From Photobacterium arenosum (GTDB lineage: Bacteria > Pseudomonadota > Gammaproteobacteria > Enterobacterales > Vibrionaceae): a stretch of DNA of 64,000 nt. The translations under genes and the position numbers were made by a program. This document shows, in pieces, positions 49,870 through 60,093 of this stretch. The stretch spans positions 345,921 to 409,920 of the forward strand of contig NZ_JACYTP010000003.1 of assembly GCF_014841115.1 (NCBI RefSeq), given 5' to 3'. The notes beneath the pieces were generated by a model, which was not told the DNA's origin, did not search any database, and saw only the letters and a program-made list of their open reading frames with translations. Position 1 is the first letter of the stretch; the number at the start of each line of letters is the position of its first letter.

Positions 49870-50086
49870 TTTCTTTTTTGTGACAGGTGTTCGATTGGCG
49901 CATAGCGCGAGATTGCGGGCAAGAGTATCATAGAAACAAATACGACGTCTGCATCGCGACTTTTCCGGTGCATTGATGATTCAGCTCAAGATTTCGGTCT
50001 GCCTCTGACACCCTACCATGCATAAGGTCCGGGTCAGGCCCGTCAATTTGCAGGCGCGTATACGACAATAAGCAACGAGGGCAACT

Positions 50087-51601
50087 ATGACCGTCATCCG
50101 TAAAGAAGATGTGATCAGCAGTGTGGCAGACGCGCTGCAATACATTTCCTACTATCATCCGCTGGACTTTGTGCAGGCTCTTGAAAAGGCTTACCACAAA
50201 GAGCAGAGCCAGGCCGCGAAAGATGCCATGGCACAGATTCTGATTAACTCTCGTATGTCCGCCGAAGGCCATCGCCCGATTTGCCAGGACACAGGTATTG
50301 TGACCTGTTTCGTGAAAATTGGTATGAACGTACAGTGGGAGAGCGATCTGACCGTTCAGGAAATGATCGATGAAGGTGTGCGTCAGGCATATAACAACCC
50401 GATCAACCCTCTGCGGGCATCGGTTGTCGCGGATCCTGCCGGAGCGCGTATCAATACCAAAGATAACGCCCCTGCGGTTGTTCATATTGACATGGTACCG
50501 GGCAACGAAGTGGAAATTCAGCTGGCAGCCAAAGGTGGCGGCTCAGAGAACAAAACCAAAATGGTGATGCTCAACCCGTCGGATGATATTGCCGAGTGGG
50601 TTGAAAAGACGGTTCCTCTGATGGGCGCAGGCTGGTGTCCGCCGGGTATGCTGGGAATCGGTATCGGCGGCACGGCTGAAAAAGCCGCGGTACTGGCGAA
50701 AGAGTCGCTGATGGAAGCAGTTGATATTCATGAGCTGATAGAACGCGGTCCGCAAAATGCGGAAGAGAAACTGCGTCTGGATATTTATGATCGTGTCAAC
50801 AAGCTGGGTATCGGTGCTCAGGGCCTTGGCGGCATGACGACCGTGCTGGATATCAAAATCAAGACCGCACCAACGCATGCGGCCTCTAAACCGGTTTGCA
50901 TGATCCCGAACTGTGCGGCAACCCGCCATGTGCACTTCACTCTGGACGGCAGCGGTCCGGCAGAGCTGACTCCCCCTAAACTGGAAGACTGGCCGGAAGT
51001 GACCTGGGAAGTGGGCCAGAATGTGCGTCGTGTCAATGTTGACAACATCACCAAAGCGGAAATTCAACAATGGAAGTCCGGCGAAACTGTCCTGTTGTCC
51101 GGTAAAATCCTGACAGGTCGTGATGCTGCCCATAAGCGTATTCAGGAAATGCTGAACAGCGGACAGGGCCTGCCTGATGGTGTGGATTTCAATAACCGCT
51201 TCATTTATTACGTAGGTCCTGTGGATGCAGTGGGCGACGAAGCTGTGGGGCCGGCCGGCCCGACAACGTCCACCCGTATGGATAAGTTCACCGACATGAT
51301 GCTGGCTGAAACCGGCCTGATTGGCATGATAGGTAAAGCAGAGCGCGGTCCTGTGGCTATTGAGTCAATTAAAAATCATAAAGCAGTGTATTTAATGGCA
51401 GTGGGTGGCGCGGCGTACCTGGTGGCGAAAGCGATCAAGAAATCGCGCGTTGTGGCCTTTGAAGACCTGGGCATGGAAGCTATCTATGAATTTGAAGTGC
51501 AGGATATGCCTGTCACGGTCGCCGTCGATTCAGACGGTGTGAATGCGCACCAGACCGGCCCTGATATCTGGAAAGTCAAAATTGCTGAAATGGATGCGTA
51601 A
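50087..51601 (+). CDS. fumA: Fumarate hydratase, class I (iron-sulfur)
   Basis: This enzyme interconverts fumarate and malate using an oxygen-labile [4Fe-4S] cluster. The 504-residue protein has cysteine motifs ICQDTG, GWCPPG and PNCAATRH for cluster binding. Its C-terminal beta domain contains GPTTSTRMDKFTDMML. It is somewhat shorter than E. coli FumA (548) and is of the type found next to pabB in vibrios. GAGG precedes the ATG. A single gene with its own terminator. Confidence 0.94.
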   Translation: MTVIRKEDVISSVADALQYISYYHPLDFVQALEKAYHKEQSQAAKDAMAQILINSRMSAEGHRPICQDTGIVTCFVKIGMNVQWESDLTVQEMIDEGVRQAYNNPINPLRASVVADPAGARINTKDNAPAVVHIDMVPGNEVEIQLAAKGGGSENKTKMVMLNPSDDIAEWVEKTVPLMGAGWCPPGMLGIGIGGTAEKAAVLAKESLMEAVDIHELIERGPQNAEEKLRLDIYDRVNKLGIGAQGLGGMTTVLDIKIKTAPTHAASKPVCMIPNCAATRHVHFTLDGSGPAELTPPKLEDWPEVTWEVGQNVRRVNVDNITKAEIQQWKSGETVLLSGKILTGRDAAHKRIQEMLNSGQGLPDGVDFNNRFIYYVGPVDAVGDEAVGPAGPTTSTRMDKFTDMMLAETGLIGMIGKAERGPVAIESIKNHKAVYLMAVGGAAYLVAKAIKKSRVVAFEDLGMEAIYEFEVQDMPVTVAVDSDGVNAHQTGPDIWKVKIAEMDA

Positions 51602-51635
51602 CACGCTTGCAGTGTTATCTGCTGAAATACTTTGC

Positions 51636-51665
51636 AAAAAAAGGAGCCGTTTGGCTCCTTTTTTT
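51636..51665 (+). terminator. Terminator of the fumarase gene
   Basis: AAAAAAGGAGCC / GGCTCCTTTTTTT hairpin with loop GTTT, 35 bases after the stop codon. Confidence 0.9.
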
Positions 51666-51788
51666 GCACTGGTTTAACCTTTGATTAAGGAAGTAAGCAA
51701 TAAAATGACGTTCTTTTTTGCTATGTTAACGCGCAGCTAAATACAAAATGTTGAATAAATCAGACCTATTGAATTGGAGAGGCATTGA

Positions 51789-52823
51789 ATGAGGTTCACT
51801 CTGCTGGTCCTGGCTCTGTCGGTGAGCATGCTCACCGGTTGCAGTGAGGAAACAAAATCTGTGCCCGAACCTGTATCCCGACCGGTTAAATTGTTAACTG
51901 TTGATGTCGGTGACAGTCAGAGTTACCGGACATTTCCTGCCCAGGTGGAAGCCGGCGATAAAGCGGTGCTGGCATTCCGGGTATCGGGAGTTTTGGAAAG
52001 TGTGGATGTACGCGATGGCGAAGAGGTGAAAAAAGGCCAGCGTCTGGCGAAGCTGAAAACCGATGAGCTGACCTTGCTGGTTGAACAGGCCAAAGCCAAT
52101 TACAACCTTGCTCAGGTTCAGTACAAACGAAATGCAGAATTGCTGAAAACCAATGTGGTGTCCGAACTGGATTTTGACCAGTCAACGGCAGCCAGAAATC
52201 AGGCCAAAGCAGAATTGGACAAACAGGAAGCAAACCTGAAGTACGCCACCCTGATTGCGCCATACGATGGGGTTGTCTCTATTTCAATGGCCAACAATTA
52301 TGAGTATGTCTCAGCGAAGCAGCCTATGATGCATATTCAGAGCGAAGGGTTGCTTAATGTCAGTTTCCAGTTACCCCAGCAACTGCTTAACCGTATGCGA
52401 TCCGGCGATGATCGCTCTGCTCAGGTGATCTTCGATACCATCCCGGATCAGGTGTTCCTGGCTAACCTGAAGGAAATTGACACCGAAGCCGACACTAAAA
52501 CCTCCAGTTACCAGGTCACACTTACCATGGAAAAACCCGTTGATCAAAACCTGCTTCCCGGCATGGCAGCGCAAGTGAAAATCGCGTTACCGCAAACAGG
52601 TGCCGGTTCATTACCAGCGCGGGCGATTGTGAGGGAAAACGGCAGTACTTATGTATGGCAGGTGGCAGACGGTGGCAAAGTCAGCAAAGTTGAAGTGGTG
52701 CTGGATGAACAATCCCGTGTAGTCAGTGGATTAGAAGACGGAGTGGTTATTGTGGCGTCTGGTGTGACTGAGCTAAAAGAAGGCCAGATTGTACGTGAAT
52801 GGGTGAAGGAGCGGGGTCTCTGA
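51789..52823 (+). CDS. RND efflux periplasmic adaptor lipoprotein, first of two
   Basis: This 344-residue protein is a membrane fusion protein of the HlyD/AcrA type. Its signal ends in the lipobox LTGC (Cys18). A barrel-sandwich hybrid half follows (VLAFRVSGVLESVDVRDGEEVKKGQ), then a helical hairpin (about 95-150), a second lipoyl half and the membrane-proximal domain. It starts a three-gene operon with a second adaptor only one base away. Two adaptors with one pump resemble VexIJK of Vibrio cholerae and TriABC of Pseudomonas. Confidence 0.9.
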   Translation: MRFTLLVLALSVSMLTGCSEETKSVPEPVSRPVKLLTVDVGDSQSYRTFPAQVEAGDKAVLAFRVSGVLESVDVRDGEEVKKGQRLAKLKTDELTLLVEQAKANYNLAQVQYKRNAELLKTNVVSELDFDQSTAARNQAKAELDKQEANLKYATLIAPYDGVVSISMANNYEYVSAKQPMMHIQSEGLLNVSFQLPQQLLNRMRSGDDRSAQVIFDTIPDQVFLANLKEIDTEADTKTSSYQVTLTMEKPVDQNLLPGMAAQVKIALPQTGAGSLPARAIVRENGSTYVWQVADGGKVSKVEVVLDEQSRVVSGLEDGVVIVASGVTELKEGQIVREWVKERGL

Positions 52824-52824
52824 G

Positions 52825-53913
52825 ATGAAAAGAACCTTATTACGTTCAGCTTTCTGGGTATTGCCGTGGTTACTCTTTGGTTGTGGTCAGGAGTTGCAGT
52901 CTGAGTCTAAGGCTTCACAGTCTGTGAGTGTCCATCAGGTTGGACTGGAACAAAGTTCACCGATTTTATCTTTCCCGGCTGTCGCTGCTGCTGCGGATAA
53001 ATCTGTGTTGTCTTTCCGTCTCTCCGGTGAAGTGATCAAGGTCAACGTGAAGCCAGGCGAGTTTGTGAAAAAAGGCCAGTTGCTGGCGCAACTTGATCCG
53101 ACTGATTACCAGCTGACAGTCAATGATGCGCAGGCGAAATTCAGTCTGGCGGACAGTCAGTATCGCCGCTCGGCAAAATTGGTTAAGCAGGGATATCTGG
53201 CCCAGTCGCAGTTCGATGAACTGGCTGCTCAAAGGCAAATTGCGCTGGCAAAGCTCAATCTTGCCAAGTTGCGTCTGACCTTTACGACATTACACGCCCC
53301 TTTCAGCGGGGTGATTTCTCGTGTGCCTGTTGAGCAGTTTGAAAATGTCCAGGTGGGCGAGGCTGTCATGAATATCCATAGCGCGACTGACGTGGATATT
53401 CTGATCCAGGCTCCGGACATGATTTATTCAAAAAACACCGCCAGGCAAGTGCATCATAAGCAGCCAGGAATAAAAGTCACGCTGGATGACGGGACAGAAT
53501 ACACGGCGCATCTGAAAGAGTTTACGACAGAGCCGGATCCAGAGCTGGGCTCTTTCAAGGTGACACTCACTATGCCTATGCCGACAGAGCAATTCATTCT
53601 TGATGGCACTTCGGTTGAGGTAAAAGTGGACGGACAAAAAATGCAGATTTATCGCTCGGATGAAGCGGTGATCCCGCTCAGTGCCGTGTTCAATGAAGAT
53701 GGCGATGCTATCAACCCTGCCAATAAATTCGTGTGGATAGTCAATGATGGTAATACAGTGACAAAGCGCCAGATTGTGACAGATAAAGTCGTCCCGGATG
53801 GTGTGCGTATTGTGTCCGGATTACAGGAAGGCGACGTGATTGTGACTGAAGGCGTTAATCGCCTCCGTGATGGTCAGCATGTGACTGTTGTGGATCAGGA
53901 GGCAGCCAAATAA
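52825..53913 (+). CDS. RND efflux periplasmic adaptor lipoprotein, second of two
   Basis: The second membrane fusion protein (362 residues) has a lipobox LFGC (Cys20) and the same domain order: lipoyl half with SFRLSGEVIKVNVKPGEFVKKGQ, hairpin, beta-barrel and C-terminal domain. It is similar to, but clearly distinct from, its neighbour. In TriABC both adaptors are required, so the pair may form a hetero-assembly. Its stop overlaps the pump start (TAATG), indicating coupled translation. Confidence 0.9.
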   Translation: MKRTLLRSAFWVLPWLLFGCGQELQSESKASQSVSVHQVGLEQSSPILSFPAVAAAADKSVLSFRLSGEVIKVNVKPGEFVKKGQLLAQLDPTDYQLTVNDAQAKFSLADSQYRRSAKLVKQGYLAQSQFDELAAQRQIALAKLNLAKLRLTFTTLHAPFSGVISRVPVEQFENVQVGEAVMNIHSATDVDILIQAPDMIYSKNTARQVHHKQPGIKVTLDDGTEYTAHLKEFTTEPDPELGSFKVTLTMPMPTEQFILDGTSVEVKVDGQKMQIYRSDEAVIPLSAVFNEDGDAINPANKFVWIVNDGNTVTKRQIVTDKVVPDGVRIVSGLQEGDVIVTEGVNRLRDGQHVTVVDQEAAK

Positions 53914-56900
53914 TGAAACAGGATATAGCTACATACTTTATTAAAAATAAAGTCATCAGCTGGATGCTGACCCTGATCTTTCTGATCGGCGGGACAATGG
54001 CATTTCTGGAATTAGGCCGACTGGAAGACCCTGAATTCACGATCAAAGATGCCATGGTGGTGACTTCGTATCCTGGTGCGACAGCACAGCAGGTTGAGGA
54101 AGAGGTGACCTATCCGATAGAGAAAGCCATCGGCCAGCTCCCTTACGTGGATGAAGTGAACTCCATTTCAAGCCGGGATCTGTCTCAGATCACAGTGACC
54201 ATGAAAAATAATTATGGTCCGGACGATCTGCCGCAGATCTGGGATGAACTGCGCCGTAAGGTTAATGACCTGAAACCCAGCCTGCCACCCGGTGTCGGCA
54301 CCCCAAAAGTGGTGGATGACTTTGGTGATGTGTACGGTATTCTGCTGGCTGTGACCGGGGAGGGCTATACCTACCGTGAGTTAAACGATTATGTGGATTA
54401 CCTTCGCCGGGAGCTGGAGCTGGTCGATGGTGTGGGTAAAGTACAGGTCACGGGCACGCAGCAGGAGCAGGTATTTATCGAAATCTCCATGCAGCGGCTC
54501 AGTAATCTGGGTATCTCACCGCAGACGATTTATGGCACCTTGCAGCAGCAGAATCTGGTGACCAGCGCCGGCGCCATTCGCGTCGGGGATGAATATATCC
54601 GTGTTCAGACCACAGGTGAATTCCAGAATGTGGATGCGCTGGGCGATCTGATCATCAAAGATTCCGGCTCTCAGGGGCTGATTTACCTCAGAGATGTCGC
54701 CACGATTGAACGCGGATTCAAGGAAGTCCCGGATAACCTGGTCAGCTATAACGGTAAGCAAGCCTTGAACCTGGGGATCTCTTTTGTTTCCGGTATCAAT
54801 GTGGTCGAAGGCGGTAAGCGTGTAATGAGCCGCCTGGCTGAACTGAAAGTGCAGCAGCCGGTGGGCATAGATATCGGCGTGGTGTACAGCCAGCCGACAG
54901 AAGTGGATAAATCGGTCAGCGGTTTTGTGGTGAGCCTGGGCCAGGCCGTTGTGATTGTTATTGTTGTCCTGCTGTTCTTCATGGGATTGCGCTCCGGTCT
55001 CCTTATCGGACTGATTCTGCTGTTAACCGTGCTTGCCACCTTTGTGTTTATGAAATGGATGGCTATCGACTTGCAGCGTATTTCACTGGGGGCGCTGGTC
55101 ATTGCCCTGGGGATGCTGGTTGATAATGCCATTGTGGTGGTTGAAGGCATACTGATTGGTTTGCAGAAAGGGCGAACCCGACTGCAGGCGGCGTCTGACA
55201 TAGTCACACAAACGAAGTGGCCGCTCCTGGGCGCGACCGTAATTGCTGTCATGGCGTTTGCGCCCATCGGTTTATCGCAGGATTCGACCGGTGAGTACAC
55301 CCGTACTTTGTTTACCGTACTGCTTATTTCTCTGATGCTGAGCTGGTTCACGGCTATTTCTCTGACGCCTTTCTTCGCTGATCTGTTCTTTAAATCGCAA
55401 AAAGTGGCTGAAAGTGACGAAGAAAATGACGACCCGTACAAAGGCAAGTTTTTTGTCTTGTACCGACAGTTCCTTGAGCTTTGTATGCGGCGCGCCTGGC
55501 TGACTGTGATATCGCTGGTGGTCATGCTGGGGGTGAGCCTGTACGGCTTCACACTGATTAAGCAATCTTTCTTCCCCGCTTCAACGTCGCCTATGTTCAT
55601 GGTGGATATCTGGTTGCCAGAAGGGACAGATATCCGGGCGACGAATGATGCGCTGAAACAACTGCAGCAGCAAATTGAGCAAGATGACAGTATTGATTAT
55701 GTCAGCACCAGTGCGGGTAAAGGCTCGCAGCGCTTTATGCTGACCTATTCACCCGAAAAAAGTTATGCCGCATACGGTGAGCTGATTATTCGGGTGAAGC
55801 AGTTTGATGATGTGTTGCCGGCTATGTCTCAGGTTCAGGAGATCATTGGCAAGGGTTTCCCGAATGTCGAATACAAGCTCAAGCAAATCATGCTTGGCCC
55901 GTCTTCTGGCGCCAAAATTGAAGCCCGCCTGATCGGCCCCGATCCGACTGTGCTTCGCGGTCTGGCTAAAGAAGTCACTGATATCATGCGGGCTGATGCA
56001 GGCACAGCCAACATACGTCATGACTGGCGAGAGCGCACCAAAGTGCTGGAGCCGGTCTTCAATGAAAGTCAGGCCCGCCGTTACGGTATCACCAAAAAAG
56101 ATGTCGATGATCTGCTGCAAATGGCGTTTTCCGGCCTGTCGGTAGGTATCTACCGCGAGGGTACTACCCTGATGCCGATTGTTGCCCGACTGCCGGAGCA
56201 GGAGCGTGTTGATATCAGTACCATTGAAGGTATGAAAATCTGGAGTCCGGCGGTACAGGGCTATGTGCCATTGCAGCAAGTGGTCTCGGCTGTGAATCTG
56301 CGCTGGGAAGATCCGCTCATCGCGCGTAAAGACAGAAAGCGGGTACTGACAGTCATGGCTGACCCCGATCCGCTCGGGGATGAAACTGCCGCGACGGTGC
56401 AAAAGCGAATTCAGCCAGCGATTGATTCACTGGACTTGCCACCGGGCTATGCGCTGGAGTGGGGCGGGGAGTACGAGTCATCCGGCGATGCGAAAGCGTC
56501 GTTGTTCAGCTCGATGCCAATGGGCTACCTGATGATGTTCCTGATCACTATCTTCCTGTTTAACAAGGTGAAGGAAGCGCTGATTGTGTGGGCGACTGTG
56601 CCGTTGGCGGTGATTGGGGTGGCTTCCGGCCTGTTGTTGCTGAACACCCCGTTTGGTTTTATGGCGCTGCTGGGCTTTTTGAGCTTGTCAGGCATGCTGG
56701 TGAAAAACGGTATCGTGCTGTTGGATCAGATCGAAATCGAAATCAGCAGCGGTAAAGACAAATACCAGGCGGTGGTAGATGCCGCCGTCAGCCGGGTTCG
56801 TCCAGTCTGTATGGCAGCGATCACCACTATTCTGGGTATGATTCCGCTCTTGCCGGATGTGTTCTTTAAGCCGATGGCAGTAACCATCATGTTCGGCCTG

Positions 56901-56987
56901 GGCTTTGCGACCATACTGACTCTGATTGTGGTGCCTGTGCTGTATCGCTTATTCCACAGCGTCCCGTTGCCGGGCCGTGAGGGCTAA
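53913..56987 (+). CDS. RND family efflux transporter permease (AcrB/VexK type)
   Basis: The 1024-residue inner-membrane pump exports drugs or other amphiphiles by proton exchange. It has 12 expected membrane helices. Two large periplasmic loops follow helices 1 and 7, and the proton-relay motif GMLVDNAIVVVEG in helix 4 has the aspartate near residue 403. It lacks the double Asp of AcrB at that place (LVDN, single Asp), as in many heavy-metal and HAE3-like relatives. No outer-membrane channel gene is linked, so a TolC encoded elsewhere is presumed. Confidence 0.93.
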   Translation: MKQDIATYFIKNKVISWMLTLIFLIGGTMAFLELGRLEDPEFTIKDAMVVTSYPGATAQQVEEEVTYPIEKAIGQLPYVDEVNSISSRDLSQITVTMKNNYGPDDLPQIWDELRRKVNDLKPSLPPGVGTPKVVDDFGDVYGILLAVTGEGYTYRELNDYVDYLRRELELVDGVGKVQVTGTQQEQVFIEISMQRLSNLGISPQTIYGTLQQQNLVTSAGAIRVGDEYIRVQTTGEFQNVDALGDLIIKDSGSQGLIYLRDVATIERGFKEVPDNLVSYNGKQALNLGISFVSGINVVEGGKRVMSRLAELKVQQPVGIDIGVVYSQPTEVDKSVSGFVVSLGQAVVIVIVVLLFFMGLRSGLLIGLILLLTVLATFVFMKWMAIDLQRISLGALVIALGMLVDNAIVVVEGILIGLQKGRTRLQAASDIVTQTKWPLLGATVIAVMAFAPIGLSQDSTGEYTRTLFTVLLISLMLSWFTAISLTPFFADLFFKSQKVAESDEENDDPYKGKFFVLYRQFLELCMRRAWLTVISLVVMLGVSLYGFTLIKQSFFPASTSPMFMVDIWLPEGTDIRATNDALKQLQQQIEQDDSIDYVSTSAGKGSQRFMLTYSPEKSYAAYGELIIRVKQFDDVLPAMSQVQEIIGKGFPNVEYKLKQIMLGPSSGAKIEARLIGPDPTVLRGLAKEVTDIMRADAGTANIRHDWRERTKVLEPVFNESQARRYGITKKDVDDLLQMAFSGLSVGIYREGTTLMPIVARLPEQERVDISTIEGMKIWSPAVQGYVPLQQVVSAVNLRWEDPLIARKDRKRVLTVMADPDPLGDETAATVQKRIQPAIDSLDLPPGYALEWGGEYESSGDAKASLFSSMPMGYLMMFLITIFLFNKVKEALIVWATVPLAVIGVASGLLLLNTPFGFMALLGFLSLSGMLVKNGIVLLDQIEIEISSGKDKYQAVVDAAVSRVRPVCMAAITTILGMIPLLPDVFFKPMAVTIMFGLGFATILTLIVVPVLYRLFHSVPLPGREG

Positions 56988-57088
56988 ACCAGAGAATCAG
57001 CCTGGTTAGTACTTTCATGCTGATTCTCTCAACACCACCACCTGCCGTCCTCTCCGCATTCGCGGGGCGGACGGTGGTAAAGAGGGTG

Positions 57089-58330
57089 TTATGACACCGA
57101 CTCACGGATGGTGCTGCTCTGTGCCAGCATACGCTTGGTAATAACCGGATAAACAATCAGAGAAAACAGAATCATGCTGATTGCCATCGTCAGAAACAAA
57201 GGCTTGTAGCTGAAGTCTGCCGGCAGCATCAGGATCAGGGCAATGGATACCGCACCGCGTGCACCTGAGAAATTCAGCAACCAGAAATCAAGCCGCGACA
57301 GTTTTTTCGAATCTATACGCAGGACAGGCAGCATCAGCCAAAGCGAAATAAACCGCGCCGAAAAAAGCAGCACTATGGATAACAGTATGATAACGGCGGA
57401 CAGGGTATCGGGAGATAGCAGGGTAAACACGCTGGAACCGAGCAGGAAGAAAAGCATCGCGTTGGCAACATAATCCAGATACTCCCAGATCTCCTGATGC
57501 GCAAGATGATTGGCATCATCCTGATAAGGCTTGTAACCGTAAGCCAGTGCCGCGGCAAACACGGCCAGAATTCCGGAAAAATGCATTTCTTCTGCCAGCA
57601 CAAAACTGCCATATGCCAATGCCAGCGTGATATTGGTTGTTAAGGTGTAATGCCGCTCATGCAGTAAAGTCAGCAGCCAGCGAGCGCCACGCCCGAGCAC
57701 TGCACCGACAGCCAAAGCCCCCGCCACATGTGACACTAAACTCAGGCTGCTGCTTGTCAAATCAAATTCAGTACCGCTGAAAATCACTATCGAAAGAATA
57801 CTGGCGACAGTGACCACAAAACCGTCGTTCAGTATGGACTCCCCTTCAATCAGCAGTTTCTGGTTTTCGGTCACGCTCTGGTTATCTTTGAATAAGGCGC
57901 TGATGGCCAAAGGGTCGGTGGCGGAAATGATGACCCCGAACAATAAAGCAGGCATGAAGGGCACCCCGAGCAGCCAGTGTATGGCGGCCGCAATCACAAA
58001 CATGCTGATCAATATGCCTAAGGAGCCGGCCAGCGACGCAGGAATCAGCACCTGCCTGAAATGAAACAGGCAAATACACTGGGTGGATGAAAATACCAGC
58101 AGCGGCACGAAAAGATACAGCACAACATGCGGCTCCAGTACCAGATCTGGCAAATTGGAATCTGGCATGGCGGAAACCGCGCCGTAGATCAGTCCCAGCA
58201 GGAGGATCCAGGTAATGTCTGAAAACAGCCGCCAGCGGTGAGAAAAGAAAAAGATGGCGTTCAGGGCGACCCAGCCCAGTACGGCGAAAATGACAAGTGA
58301 AGGGATAGATTCATAACCAGTCACAGACAC
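57089..58330 (-). CDS. Sodium/proton antiporter of the CPA1 (NhaP) family
   Basis: This 413-residue membrane protein has about 12 helices. The ion-binding motif SATDPLAISALF has the key ATDP at residues 137-140, and EGESILND follows at 162-169. The Arg-bearing SGARGAVSIAL segment near residue 350 is also typical of CPA1. There is no C-terminal regulatory domain. Sodium, potassium or lithium exchange cannot be told apart from sequence. It is convergent with the RND operon; the hairpin near 57037-57060 between them lacks a T run. Confidence 0.9.
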   Translation of the reverse strand: MSVTGYESIPSLVIFAVLGWVALNAIFFFSHRWRLFSDITWILLLGLIYGAVSAMPDSNLPDLVLEPHVVLYLFVPLLVFSSTQCICLFHFRQVLIPASLAGSLGILISMFVIAAAIHWLLGVPFMPALLFGVIISATDPLAISALFKDNQSVTENQKLLIEGESILNDGFVVTVASILSIVIFSGTEFDLTSSSLSLVSHVAGALAVGAVLGRGARWLLTLLHERHYTLTTNITLALAYGSFVLAEEMHFSGILAVFAAALAYGYKPYQDDANHLAHQEIWEYLDYVANAMLFFLLGSSVFTLLSPDTLSAVIILLSIVLLFSARFISLWLMLPVLRIDSKKLSRLDFWLLNFSGARGAVSIALILMLPADFSYKPLFLTMAISMILFSLIVYPVITKRMLAQSSTIRESVS

Positions 58331-58420
58331 CTCTCCAAAAAAGTGATTGTTTTTTATACTTTAATCGTGCTGGAGAATGAAGCAAGCGGATTGTTTGAAG
58401 TGAGAACAGATTGGATGAGA

Positions 58421-58448
58421 ATAAGGCTCCGATGCAGGAGCCTTATTT
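58421..58448 (-). terminator. Hairpin downstream of pyrC
   Basis: AATAAGGCTCC and GGAGCCTTATT form a perfect 11-base stem with a six-base loop, 15 bases after pyrC. On the minus strand TCTC follows, so the T run is weak. Confidence 0.7.
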
Positions 58449-58463
58449 CGATGGCGTAGCAGG

Positions 58464-59495
58464 TTACTGAGCCACTTTCCAGCTGATTTGTTCACCGGCC
58501 CGGATAGGCACAACCTGATCGGCGCCGAATTCCATGGTGTCCGGCACCGCCCAGCTTTGTTTGGTCAGGGTGATAGTGTCGTGATTGCGAGGCAGGCCGT
58601 AGAAGTCAGGACCATTGTGGCTGGCAAAACCTTCCAGTTTGTCGAGTGCGCCTGCCAGCTCGAAAACTTCTGCGTACAGCTCAATGGCAGCATGTGCTGT
58701 ATAAGAGCCGGCACAGCCACAGGCGGCTTCTTTTTGGCCTTTTGCATGCGGTGCTGAATCTGTGCCCAGGAAAAATTTGTTGCTGCCACTGGTTGCTGCT
58801 GCAATCAGTGCTTCCTGATGAGTATTGCGCTTTAAAATAGGCAGGCAGTAAAAGTGCGGACGGATACCGCCAGCCAGCATATGGTTACGGTTATAGAGCA
58901 AATGGTGGGCGGTAATTGTTGCCCCCACGTTTGGCCCGGCATTGTTGACAAAGTCGACCGCATCTTTGGTGGTAATGTGTTCAAGCACCACTTTCAGGTT
59001 TGGCATGGCAGCGACGATAGGTGCCAGTACAGTTTCAAGAAAGACTTTTTCGCGGTCAAAAATATCCACGTCGTGCTTAGTCACTTCGCCATGAATCAGC
59101 AGCGGCATGCCCAGTTCCTGCATGGCTTCCATGGTGGGCAGCAGCTTGTTGATGTCGGTGACGCCTGAATCAGAGTTAGTGGTTGCTCCGGCAGGGTAGA
59201 GCTTTGCCGCGTACACATGACCGCTGGCCTTGGCTTTGCGAATCTCGTCAGGTGTTGTGTTATCGGTGAGGTATAGCACCATCAAAGGAGAGAATGTTTC
59301 ACTTGGCTGAGCAGCCAGAATGCGATCACGGTAAGCAAGAGCGGCAGAGGTATCGGTAACGGGAGGAACAAGGTTAGGCATGATGATAGCCCGCCCCATA
59401 TAACGGCTGATGTCCCGAACCGTATCCTTCAGTACATCGCCATCGCGCAAGTGTACGTGCCAGTCGTCCGGACGTGTGATAGTGATCGACGTCAT
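58464..59495 (-). CDS. pyrC: Dihydroorotase
   Basis: PyrC cyclises carbamoyl-aspartate to dihydroorotate in pyrimidine synthesis. The 343-residue class II enzyme has the zinc motif [10 protein letters not shown] near residue 14. The carbamylated lysine lies in AAKLYPAG and zinc histidines in IHGEVT and VLEHITTK; the catalytic Asp is in [10 protein letters not shown] use the ATG at 59495, with GGGAG five bases upstream, as homologues begin [13 protein letters not shown] longer start at 59510 is unlikely. Confidence 0.96.
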   Translation of the reverse strand: MTSITITRPDDWHVHLRDGDVLKDTVRDISRYMGRAIIMPNLVPPVTDTSAALAYRDRILAAQPSETFSPLMVLYLTDNTTPDEIRKAKASGHVYAAKLYPAGATTNSDSGVTDINKLLPTMEAMQELGMPLLIHGEVTKHDVDIFDREKVFLETVLAPIVAAMPNLKVVLEHITTKDAVDFVNNAGPNVGATITAHHLLYNRNHMLAGGIRPHFYCLPILKRNTHQEALIAAATSGSNKFFLGTDSAPHAKGQKEAACGCAGSYTAHAAIELYAEVFELAGALDKLEGFASHNGPDFYGLPRNHDTITLTKQSWAVPDTMEFGADQVVPIRAGEQISWKVAQ

Positions 59496-59772
59496 AATAG
59501 CTCCCTCCAAAAAATTCGCCCGATTCTAAAAGTATGGCGTGACTAAGTAAAGCCGTATTCCCTAATTACCTGACCAAACCGCAATCGTTTACATCATTTG
59601 CCTTGTCTGTGATGGTGGTGCGGTTATGCATCGTCTGATCTCACGAAACATTGATCGAAAACAATCACAGAATCTGGCTGAGTGGTAGCGTATATATATG
59701 CCTATGGTTTCAATAAAATTAAGTGCATTCCATTGGCAGTTCTTACCTTACCTACAAAAGACAGAGTATAAA

Positions 59773-60093
59773 ATGGCATCTATAACCAGAACACAAGATA
59801 TTACGCCGCTAAAAGACAGCCCGTTTTGTGTATTAGTGAATGATATTGAGGTGAAAGCCGTACCCGGTGAAAGTGTCTTGAGCACACTATTAGCCAGTGA
59901 GTTCAGGCGTTTGATGAAAAACGATTTTGGCGCATCTTCAGGGGCTTTTTGCGGTATGGGCGTTTGCCATTGCTGCCTGGTCGAAATTAATGGGCGTCAT
60001 AAGCAGCGTGCCTGCCAGACACTTGTCCAGCCCAACATGACAATCCGCACCTGTCGCAATCGGGTTATCGAAGGGGACAGCAAACATGTCTGA
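59773..60093 (+). CDS. HcnA-like [2Fe-2S] ferredoxin subunit of a flavin dehydrogenase
   Basis: The 106-residue protein has a plant-type ferredoxin fold with cluster cysteines 60, 65, 68 and 81 (FCGMGVCHCC, then QRACQT). This is the pattern of HcnA and of the gamma subunits of opine and D-hydroxyproline dehydrogenases. It would pass electrons from the flavin subunits to the respiratory chain. The ATG at 59773 fits homologues; a TTG/ATG region from 59698 adds an unlikely tail. It overlaps the next gene by eight bases. It is the first gene of a three-gene operon, divergent from pyrC. Confidence 0.85.
   Translation: MASITRTQDITPLKDSPFCVLVNDIEVKAVPGESVLSTLLASEFRRLMKNDFGASSGAFCGMGVCHCCLVEINGRHKQRACQTLVQPNMTIRTCRNRVIEGDSKHV

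Noticed and set aside
54746..55600. A 284-codon open frame on the minus strand inside the RND pump gene
   Set aside because: Antisense shadow of a membrane protein; Ser/Thr/Arg-rich composition and no motif.
57026..57075. Terminator between the RND pump and the antiporter
   Set aside because: A nested GC-rich hairpin exists, but there is no T run on either strand, so I do not list it as a terminator.
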